Shown here piece by piece: positions 12,201 to 27,200 of a stretch of DNA of 64,000 nucleotides. This DNA is from Lycorma delicatula (taxonomy: Eukaryota > Arthropoda > Insecta > Hemiptera > Fulgoridae), in the NCBI RefSeq assembly GCF_047948215.1, contig NC_134456.1, positions 201,760,034 through 201,824,033 on the forward strand. Direction: 5' to 3'. Within the stretch, counting starts at the first letter, position 1. Every line of letters starts with the position of its first letter. A model generated the notes under the pieces. That model saw nothing but the letters and a program-made list of their open reading frames with translations. It did no database searches and was not told where the DNA came from. A program made the translations under genes and the position numbers.

Positions 12201-15200
12201 TTTATATGAATTCATTTCTTATTTTTGGCTATAGAATCATCTCCTGAGTGCAATTTGGAATCACTCTGTAAATATAAGATAACATTAAAAGTTATCATCA
12301 GAAGCGCATAAAACATGTTATATTTGTGGAACATTAAAGAAAATAACAATGCCAAAAATTCAAAATCTGAAATTTAATAAAAATATTGACACAAAATATT
12401 ATTTCTTATAAGCTATTTCATAGGGTAATAGGGAGTATAATAAGTGAATGAAACATCATATTCTATACTTAAGTAAGCTACATTTCTAAGTATGTTATTG
12501 TTTACAGTAATACGAAAGTGTTACACTATAGATTTTCATATCATTTGTTTCCACTGTAGTGTCTCCTTTCATATGTGTCATTTTGTTCTCGGTTGTAATA
12601 GATCAGTGTGAAGTGTTTATTTACCATTCACGTGTATGAAGTACAATCTATTGCAATTATTATTTCTGTTATCAAAATAAGAAATTTAAATTGTTTTTTT
12701 GTACTATCTTTTTGTGATATCATGTTTACAAAAAGAATACCGGGGTTTTAATTTATTATAATACCTCTTGTATTAGGTGTACAGTATTTATTTAAGGTTA
12801 GGATCAAAGAGAAAAAAGGACAATTTTAATTTTGTGTGATGACTTTCTTGATCGTATTGTTTTTAGAAATGAATCAACATTTCATCTTAGTGGAAAAGTT
12901 AACCTACATAATGTTCATATCCGCGGCGGGGAAGGGGTCAGAAAATCCCCGTGAACTTTTACAGTATGAAAGATGTCCCTCAAAATTAAATGTTTTCTGT
13001 GCAGTATCCAGACGGCATGTTTATGGGCCGTTTTTTTTGCTGAAATAAATATAACAGGAGTTGCTTATTTAGATATGTTGTAATGTTGTATTTGTAGCTC
13101 TTTCCTCAACTGCAAGATGAACAAGGCAACAAAATAATTTGCCTCCTCACTGGCATAATTCTGTAGGGATCAGTTGAATGATGTGTTCGGCTTGGGCCTG
13201 ATGACAGAGTTTGTTGTGGTGGCCTTCAAGATCACCCAATCACAAAAGAATTTGTTTACATTGGAGAGAGAGTCTTTTCATTCTAGTATTAGCCTGTTAT
13301 TATAGGAAAAAGAAATCCTTCAGTTTAGTAAAATTGATAGGTCTAAGGAAACATTGTATTACATATATTTTGCTGAATACAGATTCCATTGTTAACAGAT
13401 TTTACTGAAATTGAATTTCCTTGTGCTTAGAATTTTTTGTTTTAATGTAAATTAAAAATTAAATAGTGAAACTTTTCAGGAACTGAATAGCTTTTATTAT
13501 AATATTTGTGTTGTTGAATTAATTTAAAAATAAGCATCTGATAAAGTTGGTGATGTTTTAAATTTACTCACTATTTACAATCAATAATTTCAGGTACTAG
13601 TTCATTGCGACGCACAGCACAAATAGCTCGTAACTATCCAGATCTTTTTATTAAGGACATTAGAGGAAACCTGAACACTCGTCTTCGTAAACTGGATGAA
13701 GGAGAACTTTATTCAGCTATTGTATTAGCAAAAGCTGGTGTTGTCCGTATGGGTTGGGAAGGAAGAATTGATCAGGTATGTATTTATGTTGTTGATTGTT
13801 TGCATGCTTTATTACTTACATAAAATGAATATAAAGACACACAAATCATTTTTACAGATTAGTAAAGCATCCATTTATGTCACTGTCTCTGGTGAAATTT
13901 CAGTCTAAATTTTTGTAGATTTATACATTTTTTGGAAATTTACTCACGTCTGTCTTCAGTTGTTTTTTCTTTTGAACCGTTACCTCTTCTGTTAATCAAC
14001 TGAAAATTTCCATTATTGTCACTTGAACATAGAGGTCTTATTCATATTAATTATCAGTATGATGTATTTGTATTTTATATTATTTGTATATGTATGAATT
14101 AAGTCATAATTATTAAAAAGATAATTTAGGTATATTTAATCATTCAATTTTTCAGTGATTTTCTGTTTGATACTGTACCTTAAATTTGTCTGGATTATTT
14201 TAAAACTTTTTCTAAATATTTCTCTGATTTTTTTCTGTAATCATTCTCTTTAGGAAAGTTGTTCATTGCTAAACTAGACAAACTGCTGCTATATTCTCTA
14301 ATACATTAACAATATCAATTAAAAACACAAATGTATTTCTCTGACCACCTAATTTCACACAATTTAGGAATGCTAGCAATAAGCTTTCACTGTAAGCGGA
14401 CTTGCAAAAAAACATGATTATCTCCTTGATAGTTCCAATGCAGTTTCAAATTTCAGGTATAACATAAGTCAGGTATAACATAAGTATAACATTAAGCTTG
14501 TGAAAAGAGCAATGGAAGTAAAAGGCTTTTTTTTGTATCTTGTCTCAAGATCACCTGCACACCTCCTTCTTTCTCAGACATTGTGGAACATCTGTCGAAG
14601 CCTAACCCCACACATTTATCAGAATCCAGATTTAATTTTGTCACAAACTCTTCAGTGGATTTGGCAAAAATCATGATACTAAGTCCTTCATGCTTTTCAA
14701 AGCCTAAAAATTGTTCTTCGATTTTGTTGGCCTTTTCATCCAAGAAATGTAATCCAATATACAGCTGTTCTTTGCCAGAAATATCCACAGTTCTGTCAGC
14801 CAAAATGGTTTAAAAGTTTTTTTAACTCGTGTGACAATCTGTTCCTTGTTTGTAGCACCACATAGATCAATTATTTCATTTTGGATGATAGGTGATCAGT
14901 ATGATGAGTTTTTTGGTCCAAACTCAAAATGGTCTTTTAGTTATGAATCATTTGCTTCGATGCGTAAATTGCAAATCAGTTCAGTCATTCTGTATGCCTT
15001 CATCCAGATTCTTGCCTCGGAAATAAATCATGTGTGCCAGAAAAAATGATGCAGGAAACAATTAAACAATTGAGGATAATACTTTTCTGTTTTTTCTATT
15101 AATTTTCGTAAAGTTTAGTGAAGTTGGTTATACACTGGAACACCCTTCATTTTGCAGATTCCATTATAGTCTGATGTTCCTGGGACTGTACCTGTGCTTT

Positions 15201-18200
15201 GCAATAATCATACACAAACTTGTACTTAGTGAAAAGAACCCCAACTACCTCTTTTCGTTCTGACTGATGATGGAAACAACACACAATATTTGAAGAAAGC
15301 ACCTTTGAGTCACCATGAGTAAGCTAGTCATGATGAATATGTGCTCAGCCACTGATGATTGAATTTTTTCTTGAGGTGTTTGGCATCTGCCACAAAATCA
15401 TAATTGTTCAAAGGTACCCAGACATTTTCCAAGAAATGTCCTTTCTTATCAACTGGGATAGTGCTTGCCAGGCTAATGAATTTTCCAATATCATCTTCAT
15501 GATAACCGTCGTCATCAATTTAACTTTAACTGTGCTGCACATTGGTTTAAACCATAGAAGAAGACCTTGTAAGTCACAATGTTTGAACCAGAGCGTGGTT
15601 TTACTTCCATGTCCTCATTCTTATCACTGCTTCTGGTATTTTTTTTTTGTTTTAAATTCATTGCAAAAAATAAATCTAATTTGACCAAATGTTGATGTGG
15701 ATGCGGACATGGCATCTTGCTGCATTGGTTTGACAAAGAAGGTTCTAACTGACATTTGTCAAAATTGAGTTTTATACGATATATGACTATATTAGTTGAG
15801 CTTAATTCAAAAATATCTTATTAGTATAACATTAAAAACTTATGGAAGAATCATCAATAGTAATTTTATCAGGCATACAGACATTTTTTAAAAACCATTT
15901 TTTTGACTCTGGGACCTCAGAACGGTTATTTCCATTTGTCCATATCATAATAATAAATTTGTCACAAGGTAATTAAATGTTTTCCTTTCTTTACTGATGA
16001 ATTCAAAATAAACTAAAAATGACTTCATTTTACTGATATAAAAACCGAACAATTGCCAAAAGCAGTATTGGTAATTTGGCCAAGTTTTGAATTATTTTTA
16101 ATTGTTCATCAAAAATAATGATTATTTAGAACTTAAATACAAAACTGTTTATAAAATACAGTTTTGTATTTAAATTTTTAATTTTTGTTATGTTGGAAGA
16201 TCCAAAAGAATCTCTTGTGACACTCTTGTGGCATAAGACTTGCAAGCATAGAGAAAGTTAACCAAAAATTTAAGGATAACAAATTTTAAGTTGCATGCTT
16301 TTAAAGCAAGAGCTGCATTAATGTAAATTTATGGTATATACATTGCAAGTTAAATAAATGCATGTAATAAATGTCACAGTAGGCTACTTACAAAATAATG
16401 TTCTAATATCTGTATGTTAAAATAAAGTGGATGGCAGATGGCTGGCACAAAAAACAAACTTTGCAGGTATAAAAAATTGCATACATTACTTACAAACTTA
16501 TGTGAAAGTAGCAACTGCACTGACTAATTAAAAATGTGTGGGCTCATATATATCTTGTAAATAGCGTCTGGAATATTCTTATTGTGTTGTGAAATGAGAT
16601 GAAAGTGACGACACTATTCTAGGAAACTCTTGTTCTCCTAAGTAAGATGGCATTGGTGTGTAACAGTAGTTCATAGATCTTCTCACAGATTTCGCAAGAT
16701 TCTCTATTTTGTAATTAGTTTCTTTCAAAATGTTATGAAATTTGAAAATTTTCAAAAACTTATTTATATATTTTTTGTTTTATTTAAAAAAATTCTTTTT
16801 CATTTTGGAAGGGTAGGCAGTTGCCTCCTATCAAAAATTTTATTATTTTAATGTCTTGAAATTTATTTATAAAGTTAAAGGATGAATTATCTTTTTTAGG
16901 TATTGGAGAGTTCAGAAATGTTATATGCAGTTGGTCAAGGTGCCTTGGCTGTGGAGTGTAGAGAAAATGATTTAAGCACTCTAGCACTGTTAGAATTATT
17001 GCATCATCGTCCAACAGTGGCAAAAGTTGTTGCTGAACGAAGTTTTCTAAATGCGCTTGGTGGTGGTTGTTCTGCACCAGTTGCTGTTGCTTCTTCATTG
17101 CAGAATCGTCAGTTATCATTAACTGGTGCTGTTTGGAGTTTAGATGGTAGCCAAACTATTAGTCATACATCCAGATGTCGTCTTCATACTGATTTAAATG
17201 CTGATGATGGTGAACCACCAAGGTATTTATCATTGGATTTTTTTTACTAATTTTAACTTTTTCAAGATTTCAATGTGTTTTTCTTATACACCAGTGTAGT
17301 AGAATCTAATTCAAGTGAAATGTGAAACAGTTTCAGCGTATGATTTTAATAGAAATATTTTTTCCCAAGATACTCATTATTTATTGTAACATCATCTAGC
17401 CATTATCTTATACATATTAAAAAAAGTAATCATAAACTTTTTATTATGTTTCCATGTTAACCTGCGGGCCAAAATATCTTTCTACAGGTTTTTTTTTAAC
17501 CAGATCATTTATGTAAATATTTGGGGTAAAAGTTTACATTAATCACATTTTAAAGAAAAATCTTTGACAAAATCACATGTTTTGTGTGGAGGATACATAC
17601 TAAAATTAAAGCCTTGAAGTCACTATTTTTTAAAGATTCTTGCTCACAGAATGAGGTATATCTTCGTAAAAGATTGTATGTATTTATAATTTTTTTCAGG
17701 TCTGACCAAACTTGTATGGCTGTGAATTATCATTAGTATAAGATTTTTTTTCAATATATTAGCTTAACTTAATAATTTTTTTTTTAAATCTCAAGCATTT
17801 CAACTACTGATGTGAAATTAAGCTTAAAAAAATTAAATTGAGATTTAAATTTACATAAAAACTATTTTAATTTTTCTGCCTAGCTTAAAAAATGTATTTA
17901 CTACACATAATTTATTATTTAGTCTTTTTTAATCAACTGAAGAAAAAAACAAATTGTTATTAATTAAAAGAAAAATTTAAGGTTTTCTAAAAACAAAAAA
18001 AATCGGGATGACTTTGTTAGAAAGGAATTTTCAATCAGCAGGAAATAAATAAGCTTTTGATAGAAGTGCTGAACATTTTTCTACTTATATTGCTTATAAA
18101 AATATTTTTTCTCAAAATTTGAGTAATGTTTCATTTTTTTTCTTAGTAAAAGTTGAAGGAAATAATTTAATCTTTAATGTAAAACAAAGTTTTTTTATTA

Positions 18201-21200
18201 AAAGAATTAGTTATTTTTGAAGTGAATTGAATTTGCCCAAAATTTAGTTAAGAAAATTAAATGAAAAATTAATGATTTTTTTTTTTTGAGTATTGAGTTA
18301 ATTCACCACTGAAATTTACATAAAATTATTTGATTAGCTAATTTAAATGTTAAAATCTATGTGTATATTTTGTGTGTCCTTAACATTTTTTTTGAGCTGC
18401 CTGACACTTTGCTGACTAGATGGGTTAATTGGCTTATATGTGGTAAGCAGTACCACAAAGTACTACATATTTGGACATATGTCCAAATTGTTTATATTGA
18501 GGTGTGAATATAAAACATGCTGATTATTTGTGAAATTAGGATTACAACAAGGAAGCATGTTTCCCATAATCATGTTACTAGTGAAGAGATTACATAAAAA
18601 ACTGAAAGTAATTCAGAATCAGGGACCAGGGATATTGTGTGCAATAATGGGATGTTGTTTTTGGGATGATGTTTTTATAAAGGGAGAAAAAGAGGAAGAT
18701 ATTCAAAAGGAATTAGGAAAATCAAAGTGCAGATTAAAAGATATGGATGAAAATTACCAGTGAAAAAATTCAAATATTGATTTACTCTTACCTTGGTGAA
18801 AGGAGAATTAGGTTTAAAATTAATGTATTTCAACTGGAGCAAGTAAGGAAATATTTTTATTTCAGAACTTTATACTTACAGAAGCTAGGAAGGTAGAAAA
18901 AGTACTGGGAGGAAGGTTAAGAAAATCTCTAATTTTATTGATGTCACAAGCATAATTTAAGCTAGTAAATAGTAGCAAAGTGTAAAGTTGTACTTTATTG
19001 AGCTAACGTTTGTCAATTATATATTCAATGGGAATTTAGGTGCTTAAGGACAATAGAAAACTGAAATTGCAAGTCTCAGAGAGAGGCATTCCGGAGAAAC
19101 GGAGAAAACAAGAAGAGATGGAATCAAAGGTACTGTTTCTCCATGCATATGTGTGGTTAGAATGTCTGTCAGAATTTGGAATCTGAATAAGCATTTGGGT
19201 GTCAATTTGAAATTGAAGTTACAATAGGTAATATTTTTAAGCAAAACAGAAATGAATTGCTGACCTCCATGGCAGAGTTGTAGCTTTGAGCTTATATAGT
19301 GAAAAAAAAAAAAAAATGATAATAAGTGTAGAGGTAAACCCAGGAAGAGGTGGAATAGTACTGTGATGAAGGAACTTAGGAGAAAAAAAACACGAAATGA
19401 AAAAATTCATAGTAGAAAAATGCCTAAAAAGTACAATAATTTTTTATTCATTAATAACAGTAACTTGAATTTTGTTCCATAAAAAAATTACAATTTGCAT
19501 ATAGTGAATACATTATTACCTAGACTATTACCTGAAATGGAGACATTGAAAGAGCATTTACAGAAGAAAAAATGCGATGATTTTTTAAACAAGCTCTTTT
19601 TTATATACAATCTTAAAATAAAAAAAATAGTACTGCGCAATTTTTTAGGCCTCACAAGAACATTATGTTAATATTATATGAATAAAGGTAAATATAAAAA
19701 CAGAACTGGAATAATAATAGTTTTGGTTTATTTACAGAGTAAAATACAGATAATGAGTTGCTTTGTGTTTTGAGGCCGAAAAAAAAAAATATTACATGAA
19801 AAACAATTTGAACAAAAAACAGAAAATTATAAAAATTAATAAAAAACAGAAAATGTATAAAATAAGTATTTAGTGTTTTATTCCTTGAGTCTTTTGGCTG
19901 TGTGGTATTGTTCAAAGCATTGTCCAATACACAATCCAGGTTGTGGAATGCACATTTTACACATGTATAGAGAGACTGGATTATATGCAACATAAAAAGC
20001 TTGAAATATGCATGAAAAATGTCGATAATTAAGAATTATTTAACATTTTGTTACTTTTGTAAAAGTAAACAACCAGGTACTGTTCCAAATGTTCGATGGT
20101 AAGATTGCAAGTTCGATAGTAAGATAGTAAGTGCCTTTGATCACTCCAAATATTTTCATGCGTAGAAAATGATCATTCCAGATCCACTGAGGTAAATGGG
20201 CAGTATTTGAATTTGGGTGCTATGTTAGCATTTATTGTTTCTGGCAAAAGTTCACCCATCCCATTAATAAAACTATCAAATTGACACAAAGGTTCAATGC
20301 CTGGGTTATTGTTCAAAATGTTTTTCTTTAAGTTTACACGAGAATACCTCTGTCAATAAGGAGTTCGGTGGATTTTATTCATTAACGGAATAGATTCAGT
20401 TAATGCAAACCTTGAGTTTCAAGCTTTTTAATACTCACAGATATGTGAAAAGATTTAGTGCTAATCACAGCTATGTCTTTTTTATACAAGAATCGTTAAA
20501 TGCTTCCTTGGACTGACAAACTGCCATAGCTTCTGCACTATCGAAGTCGTTTACTACACCTTTGATGCCCTCGAAATGTTCATTGTAAAACAATACAGCT
20601 TCAATCCACATTTTCCACTGAGTTGGGAGGTAAAGGGACGTTTGACAGTTTTCCTTTATAAGCCTTATTGCGAGCAGGTGCCTTAAGAAACATTTTCTTT
20701 GTAGATGAAATCATTTTATTTACATTTCCAAACATGGATCGTACTTCTTCAGCAAGTTGATGTACTCCGTGAGCAAAGCAACATCACATGAATCAAATTG
20801 GGTTGAAATACTTGGAGGGCTTTGGCTGCGTTGATCATATAGGGAGCAGCATATAAGAGAAATATAAACACTCTTTCATCTGCAGAAGATTCGGGAAGTA
20901 TATTTTTAATACTTTCATTTACAAATCTAGTGATCGTATAATGGTTTATATTTTCATGGTCTTTGCATGCTACCAAATAGGAAGAAGGCTCTAGTTTTAA
21001 TGCACCAACAATTAAATTTGCAATGTAACAGCCACAACTGCTGGTAGTTTGTCAGCTGAAATCCAAATAATGCTACCCTTGAGTTAGAAACCTCTAGTCT
21101 CTTTTCATGAACAGAGGTTTGCATTGTATAAAGTCTTTTTCAGTGGTATTTTTGAGCTGGTGGTCAAGTGTGTACCTTCCCCAGTTTCACAATCTTGCTG

Positions 21201-24200
21201 TTTGAGAACTGTTACAACAGTTTTGTGCCCTTACTGTTAAGAAGATTCAAACCCTTTTCACAGGGATTCAGAGGATTTGGCGCACGATTTGTTTAAGCAC
21301 CCGTTTCATTGCGGCAAAAAGAGTGGCAACAACTCCTGGTTGCAAGACCCTGTTATGAGCAAAGGGGCCTTTACCCTTAGTCCTGCTCATGCTCTTTTAG
21401 AGCAGGGGCTGTAATCTGTAACTTTATGTTGATCTTTAATTTCAAACATTTGATCCAGTAGTGGCGAAGAGGGGCAAAGAGTGACAGGAGAATACAGAAG
21501 GTCTCCAGTTGCCCATGGCTTGCTGCAGGTAGTTGTCACGCTTGTGCCCAATATCTCTAAATAGAAGGAATACAGTGAACATTTTCTTCATATTCTGTTA
21601 AGTCAGGGCATCTCCGACCATGACATGTTAGTGAGGTAAGTAAGAAGCCTAGCCAAAGGGGGGGACAGAGCTTTATCCTTTGACCTCCTCAAACACTGGT
21701 CCTGACAATGATAGTTCAGAAGTAGATATAAGGGTGATCACCTGGGAGGGTATGAACCCACTTATTGAAGAGTTTTTGTAAGCCTGGCAGCTGCTGCTTT
21801 GGTCTGTGATGTTTTGGCAGAACTGGGTGGCTTGTCTTCCTATTTAGCAAACCCCAAGTGTGGTAGTGGTGCTACCAAGAAGATATTATTGCCTCAACTC
21901 GAATTCTTCCGAGTGGCTTTCACAGCTCTCGTCGAGGGTTTTGAAAATCTTGCCTCACAGCCTAAAGAAATAACTGTAGCTCAGAAACCGACCCCGATGC
22001 AACCACATAGGTATGCTGAGGTGGTCAGGGGCAGACATGGAATCAGCCCTTACTCTAAGAAACCTGAGGTTGCATTTGTTAATAGGGTGGAGGGCTCAAC
22101 TGTGTCAAGCAGTCAGCTGAAGAAAGACCTCCAGGTTGCCCTTCGGGGTGACCAGAAAAGTCCTAAAATCAGGAACATTAAAGAGACCGGCAAGGGATTA
22201 GTTGTGGTGGCGGATGATACAGAGACCATTCAGGCAATTGGAGATTCCATGGCGGTTAAACAATTGAATGTGAAAATAGACCTGAAGAGAATGCGTAGGC
22301 CCCGATAGTCTATGATATTGACCGTAACCTGACTGACGAAGATGTCTTGTCATTATTAGGGAACAGAACACACTGATTTGGATGAAGCCACCTTCCGGCA
22401 GGACTGCAGGTTGTTCTTTAAGACGGGTAGGTGTGATACCCAGATATACCACAGAAACTTTGAGGTAAGTTCTGGTCTCTTTCAAAAATTTATGTCTGCA
22501 GGCAGACTATTTATCGATTTAGGGTCCTGCTGAGTAAAAGAGTACGTGGATGTCCAAAGATATTGCAACTGCTGCAGATATGGTCACAGGGCTAAATTTT
22601 GTAAGTTTGCCTTGGTGTGTGCCCATTGTGGTGAGGAGGGCCATAAGCATGACAATTGTTCACATAGGTCCGAGGCTTCGGCCTGTGCTAACTGTAAGAT
22701 GTTGCACAAGAATCATGAGCATCCAGTTGTTAGTAGGGAGTGTGGCTGTTATGTAAGAGCCGTTGCGCTGAACTTTAATTCCTTAGATAGTTAGGTTCGG
22801 TCAAATAAATACCCAGGGTGCTTATTTAGTCCAGGTTGAGTTAGGTGAGATTGTAGAGAGACAGAGCCTCAATGTGGTCTTTCTGCAGCACCCATATGTA
22901 ATTAGGGGTGATCTGCCAGGCTTTCAGAGCTGGAAAAAGTTTTATGTAGGTTGTACCTGTATGTCTGCCATTCTATGCAGGAAGTCACTTGATAGTGTCT
23001 TTGTATAGCAGGTTTCTGACGTGCATCATGTTGTGATCAGACTTGCCATTCACGGACAAATTTACAGTTGTTAGTTCATATTTCCAATACAGGGATTCCA
23101 CTGAGGAACACCTAGCGAGATGGGATAGGATCCTTTGTATTGTGGGTAGTGGTCCAATCCTTATTGGTGCCGATGTGAATGCAAAGTCACTTTTCTGGCA
23201 CAGTGTTATCACTGATCATGGCGGTGGCCTAATTGACAGTTTCACTCGCGCAGCATAATTTTGAGATGTTTAATGTTGCAGACAAGTTGGCCTCTTATGT
23301 CGGTACAGTTAATGGATGAAGGCCCTTTTCTGGTACAAATACTGACATCACCACTGGTAGGGAGATCCCTGGCAGGGTCCTTGACTGGTCTGTGGTCAAC
23401 GACTATTCTAGCGATCATCAGTTGATACTTTTTGAAATAGAAGAAGAGCTGCACGATAGCCATGAGGGACACTTTCATGTTTGCCAGGGATGCTTTCTGC
23501 TTAGGAGGGTGGACTGGCCGAAATTCTCCTCTTTGTTGGAGTCGAGACTGAAAATTTTTTTTCGAGATCTTGATGGCTTGCCATTAGATGCCCTGGCAGA
23601 AAATTTCACTTTTGCAGTGGTGGCTGATGCCATCATTCCTAGAGGCACTGGCTGGGAATGTATATCTAGTTGGGGGTCTTGAAATCTGACAGCAATGAAG
23701 CAGTCTGTGAACTGACTCAGAAGGGCTGCCCAATGAGAGGGTGATACCGATTGGCGTGCGGCCCTAACTGCAGATTACCGCAGAGCGAGGGCTAGGTACT
23801 TTTATAGCATTAGGTCCTCCAAGTGTAATTCCTGGTGCTCCTTCGTTCAGGAGCAAGGTTTGAGAAGGTCCTATATATGCATATTAATGTTAGATTGGCC
23901 ACTGATCATTTGCTAATGGACAACCGGTATGGTTTCTGTCTGGACAAGAGCACTAAGGATGCCATACTAAAGGTGATGGATGTAGCTTCCTGTAGTCCAT
24001 GTAAATATGTATTAGGGATTTTTCTGAACATATCCGGGGCATTTAACAACTTATGGTGGTCCTCTGCCCTGTTGAAATGAACTAGAAGTGCTCTCAAGTT
24101 ATTTCAGCCATCGGACCGTCTCCCTGCATGATGGCAGCTCAGAGGTTCGCAAGACCTTAACTAAAGGATGTCCTCAGGGCAGTGTTCTGAGTCCCCTTCT

Positions 24201-27200
24201 TTGGATCATAGAATTCAATTTTGCGTTTAAGGTTGTCGTGTCGTCGCTTATGCTGACGATATGCTGCTACTGATTGAAGGGGATTTGTGTAACGAGGTAG
24301 AGTTCCGAGCTGCTCGTGCTTGTGAGGCACTCGGACTGCGGAGTCTCCAACATAAAGAGACAAGAGTCGCTCAGAGAAAGCCATAATGATGTTGCTTAAG
24401 GGCCGATTGGCTGCTACCCGATGAATCTGAGTCCGGATGGCTGGTCTCCCCATTCAGTACATTACAACTCAAAAATGCCTGGGTGTTATCCTTGATGAGA
24501 ATTTTCGGTTCAAGGAACATCTACAGTATGTAGCAAAAAAGGCCGCTGATGCTTTTTATGGTATCCGTACAGTTATTCATCCCAATTGGGGGTTGAATTG
24601 CCATATCATGCGAATCCTTTACAAAGGTGTCAGCGAAACTATTATGCTGCATGCTGCGCCTGTCTGGGCTCACCGCATGGCTTTTAGATATTTTATCCTT
24701 GAGTTCAATGCATATTTCTTCCAGAACATGTAGTTAGATTGTTTGTATGTAATTTTTACGCAGTGTTGATTCATGTGGTATATTTTGATTCAAGAAATAA
24801 TTTCACAGAAAATCTTTGAAGTTAGGATTTGTAAGTTTGTAAAGAGGAATATTACTTGTAAGCAGCTTCATATAAGTCGATGTGCTAAAGTGGTTTTTTT
24901 TGTTTACCTTTGGAAGTGAATTCATTGCTACTTGCTGCTGCTATAAGTTGTTGTTGTGGGCCTTTCTTTTGCAATCCTGGGATATGAAGACTTGTCTTGA
25001 CATGTTGGTCTGTTTGAAATTTTTTTGTACACAAAATATTTTTCTTGCAAACTCAACAATATAAATTATTTCCATAGTATGTAAATGTTCCAGGATAGTC
25101 AGCTATTCATGAAGAGACTCTTTTTTTTCAGCAGGCATGGGACACATTAAACTTAAACTTTGCCGAAATAAATAAAAAACTTAACTGATCGTGTCAACAA
25201 TGACATGCGTAATTTAATTGCCCAGTGAGATTGCTGCAGTAGGCATGTGCAATGCAAGAACTGTCCTTGTCTCGTATGAGTCTGTGTTTTACTTGACCTA
25301 TAATAATATCCTACCAAAACAATTGATGCGCAGCTGCTAAGTGCACTCTAAGAGCTGTGCAGCTAATAAGCTTGGCCGACTACAATGCACAATTTCATTT
25401 ATAACTAGGTACCCTACTGAAAAATATTGTAAATTTAGTGAAAATATGCATTATCACTAGATTTTAAGAAAATATGCAGTAACTGTTGAGAATGGTGTTA
25501 GTATGCAAGTACATATAATCCGGTCTCTACACATATATTTGGTATGTTTCCTTGCTCCATTAACGCTTCTGTCACTGCATACAAAACAATCCTTCATTTT
25601 ACCAGGTCCTATCGACCAAAGAATTGAACATGAAATGTACTCTATTATAATTTTAAACCAAAACAAAAATCATTTCAATATTGAAAAATTAACATCTGGA
25701 AGCAAAATAAATTATTAAATTTTAAATAAAAATTCGCTCAATTTATTTTTTCAAAACTTTCTGAATAATGAATTTTTGTTTAAGATTTTTAACATTAATT
25801 TGTAAAGTAGGTCTTTTATTCTAATTCAGAACAGTATACTTAGATTTGGTGATGTCAATTGTGTAAATTTGAAGGATGATGAACTCGCCCATCAGGGTTT
25901 CATCCTGAAATATGTTTTGTTGTACTCCTATTTTACTTTTACAATCCCCAACAAGAACATTCTTAATTTTAAATTTTTTAAATTTGATTCCCAGTTGACA
26001 CTTTTACCACCATCACACCACTTACATAAACTTGTACTCAATATACACTTTCTTTCTAAAAATAACAAAAATATGATTCCCCCCTTACCTTTCAGATTAT
26101 CTAAACTGTTAAAGTACTTTCTTTAACCTAACATTACTTCTTTCATTGCTCTACCATATGGGGATTGTTTGATTGCTGGCTTCCAACATATTAATTTTGA
26201 AGTTATGTTTTATTGTCCTGAAAAATATTTGAGATTGATAGGAAGTATCAAATGATTTAATGTAATTAAAAAAAAAATTACCCTGTTTAACTCCAAACCA
26301 GCGATACAGAACACTTTGAGAACTATTTACATGAATATTATTTCAACATCATCTTCAAGCCATAGTCTCATCTATCCCTTCAGCTTTTCTATCGGTGCTT
26401 GTTGCATCATATTGTAATATCAGCCTCAGTTCTGTAATAGCATTAGCACCTCTATTTCTCTTTAATCTTTGATATGATAAATAACAGCATGAACCATTAG
26501 GAATTCAAATTTTTAATTAATTCTTAAGCCTGAAAAAATTATTTCCAGTGTTTTCTTGTCTTGAGGAATCTTGATTTATGATAAATCTAATTCCTTAAAT
26601 TCAAATTTTGCAGTTTAAACTTTAAATTTGTTATTAGGGAATTGGAAAATATAGGTTCTTTGTCTTTGTCAAAGGTATACTCTGTTGATCCATGGTTCAT
26701 TCATATAATAAGCCCAAGAAGAATATTTTTTTATCCTTCTTGGGCTTATTACATATGATGATTCTCGACTCACTTCATACTCCAAATCTTTAAAAACAAA
26801 TTGTGCATCAGCAAATAATCCTTCTGTTTGACAACCCTTATCGCCTCTTTTCATCAGTTCTATAATCAGACTCTGCACTTGTGGCTAAAACAGCCACCTT
26901 CTCATTCAAAAGACATGTCAATTGCATTGGTATAAAGACATCCTTTTGTTTACTTTGAATTTTATCAATCTTGCTAAATCAACTGGCCATAATTATATCA
27001 ATCTGACCCCTTAACTTCTTGTAAATTTTCAGAACTAATTATGTCGCTTTGGATTTCATGAAGTAAAAATAGTCTTTGATATGCTTAGACATGCATATAT
27101 TTCAGCCATCTCTACCTTGCTTAAAGGATAGTGGGAGATATTATGTTATATTTTCATTTTTTTTGGGACTGATTATTTTACTTTCCAGATTGCATAACAA

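Larger units (their letters stand above)
21240..24740 (+). mobile_element. Decayed R1-clade non-LTR retrotransposon, 3'-truncated
   Basis: Base composition changes sharply here from about 70% AT to near 50%, an island in the HMBS intron. About 550 bp of 5' sequence precede an ORF1 with CCHC zinc knuckles and an ORF2 with endonuclease and reverse transcriptase. Order and motifs fit the R1 clade. The element stops within the region after the RT domain ([10 protein letters not shown]) and changes back to AT-rich DNA at about 24740, so the 3' end is missing. No target duplication was found. Confidence 0.85.

Noticed and set aside
16784..17119. 111-codon open frame antisense to an HMBS exon
   Set aside because: It is the complement of the conserved HMBS exon 16900-17222, whose plus-strand protein match is unambiguous.
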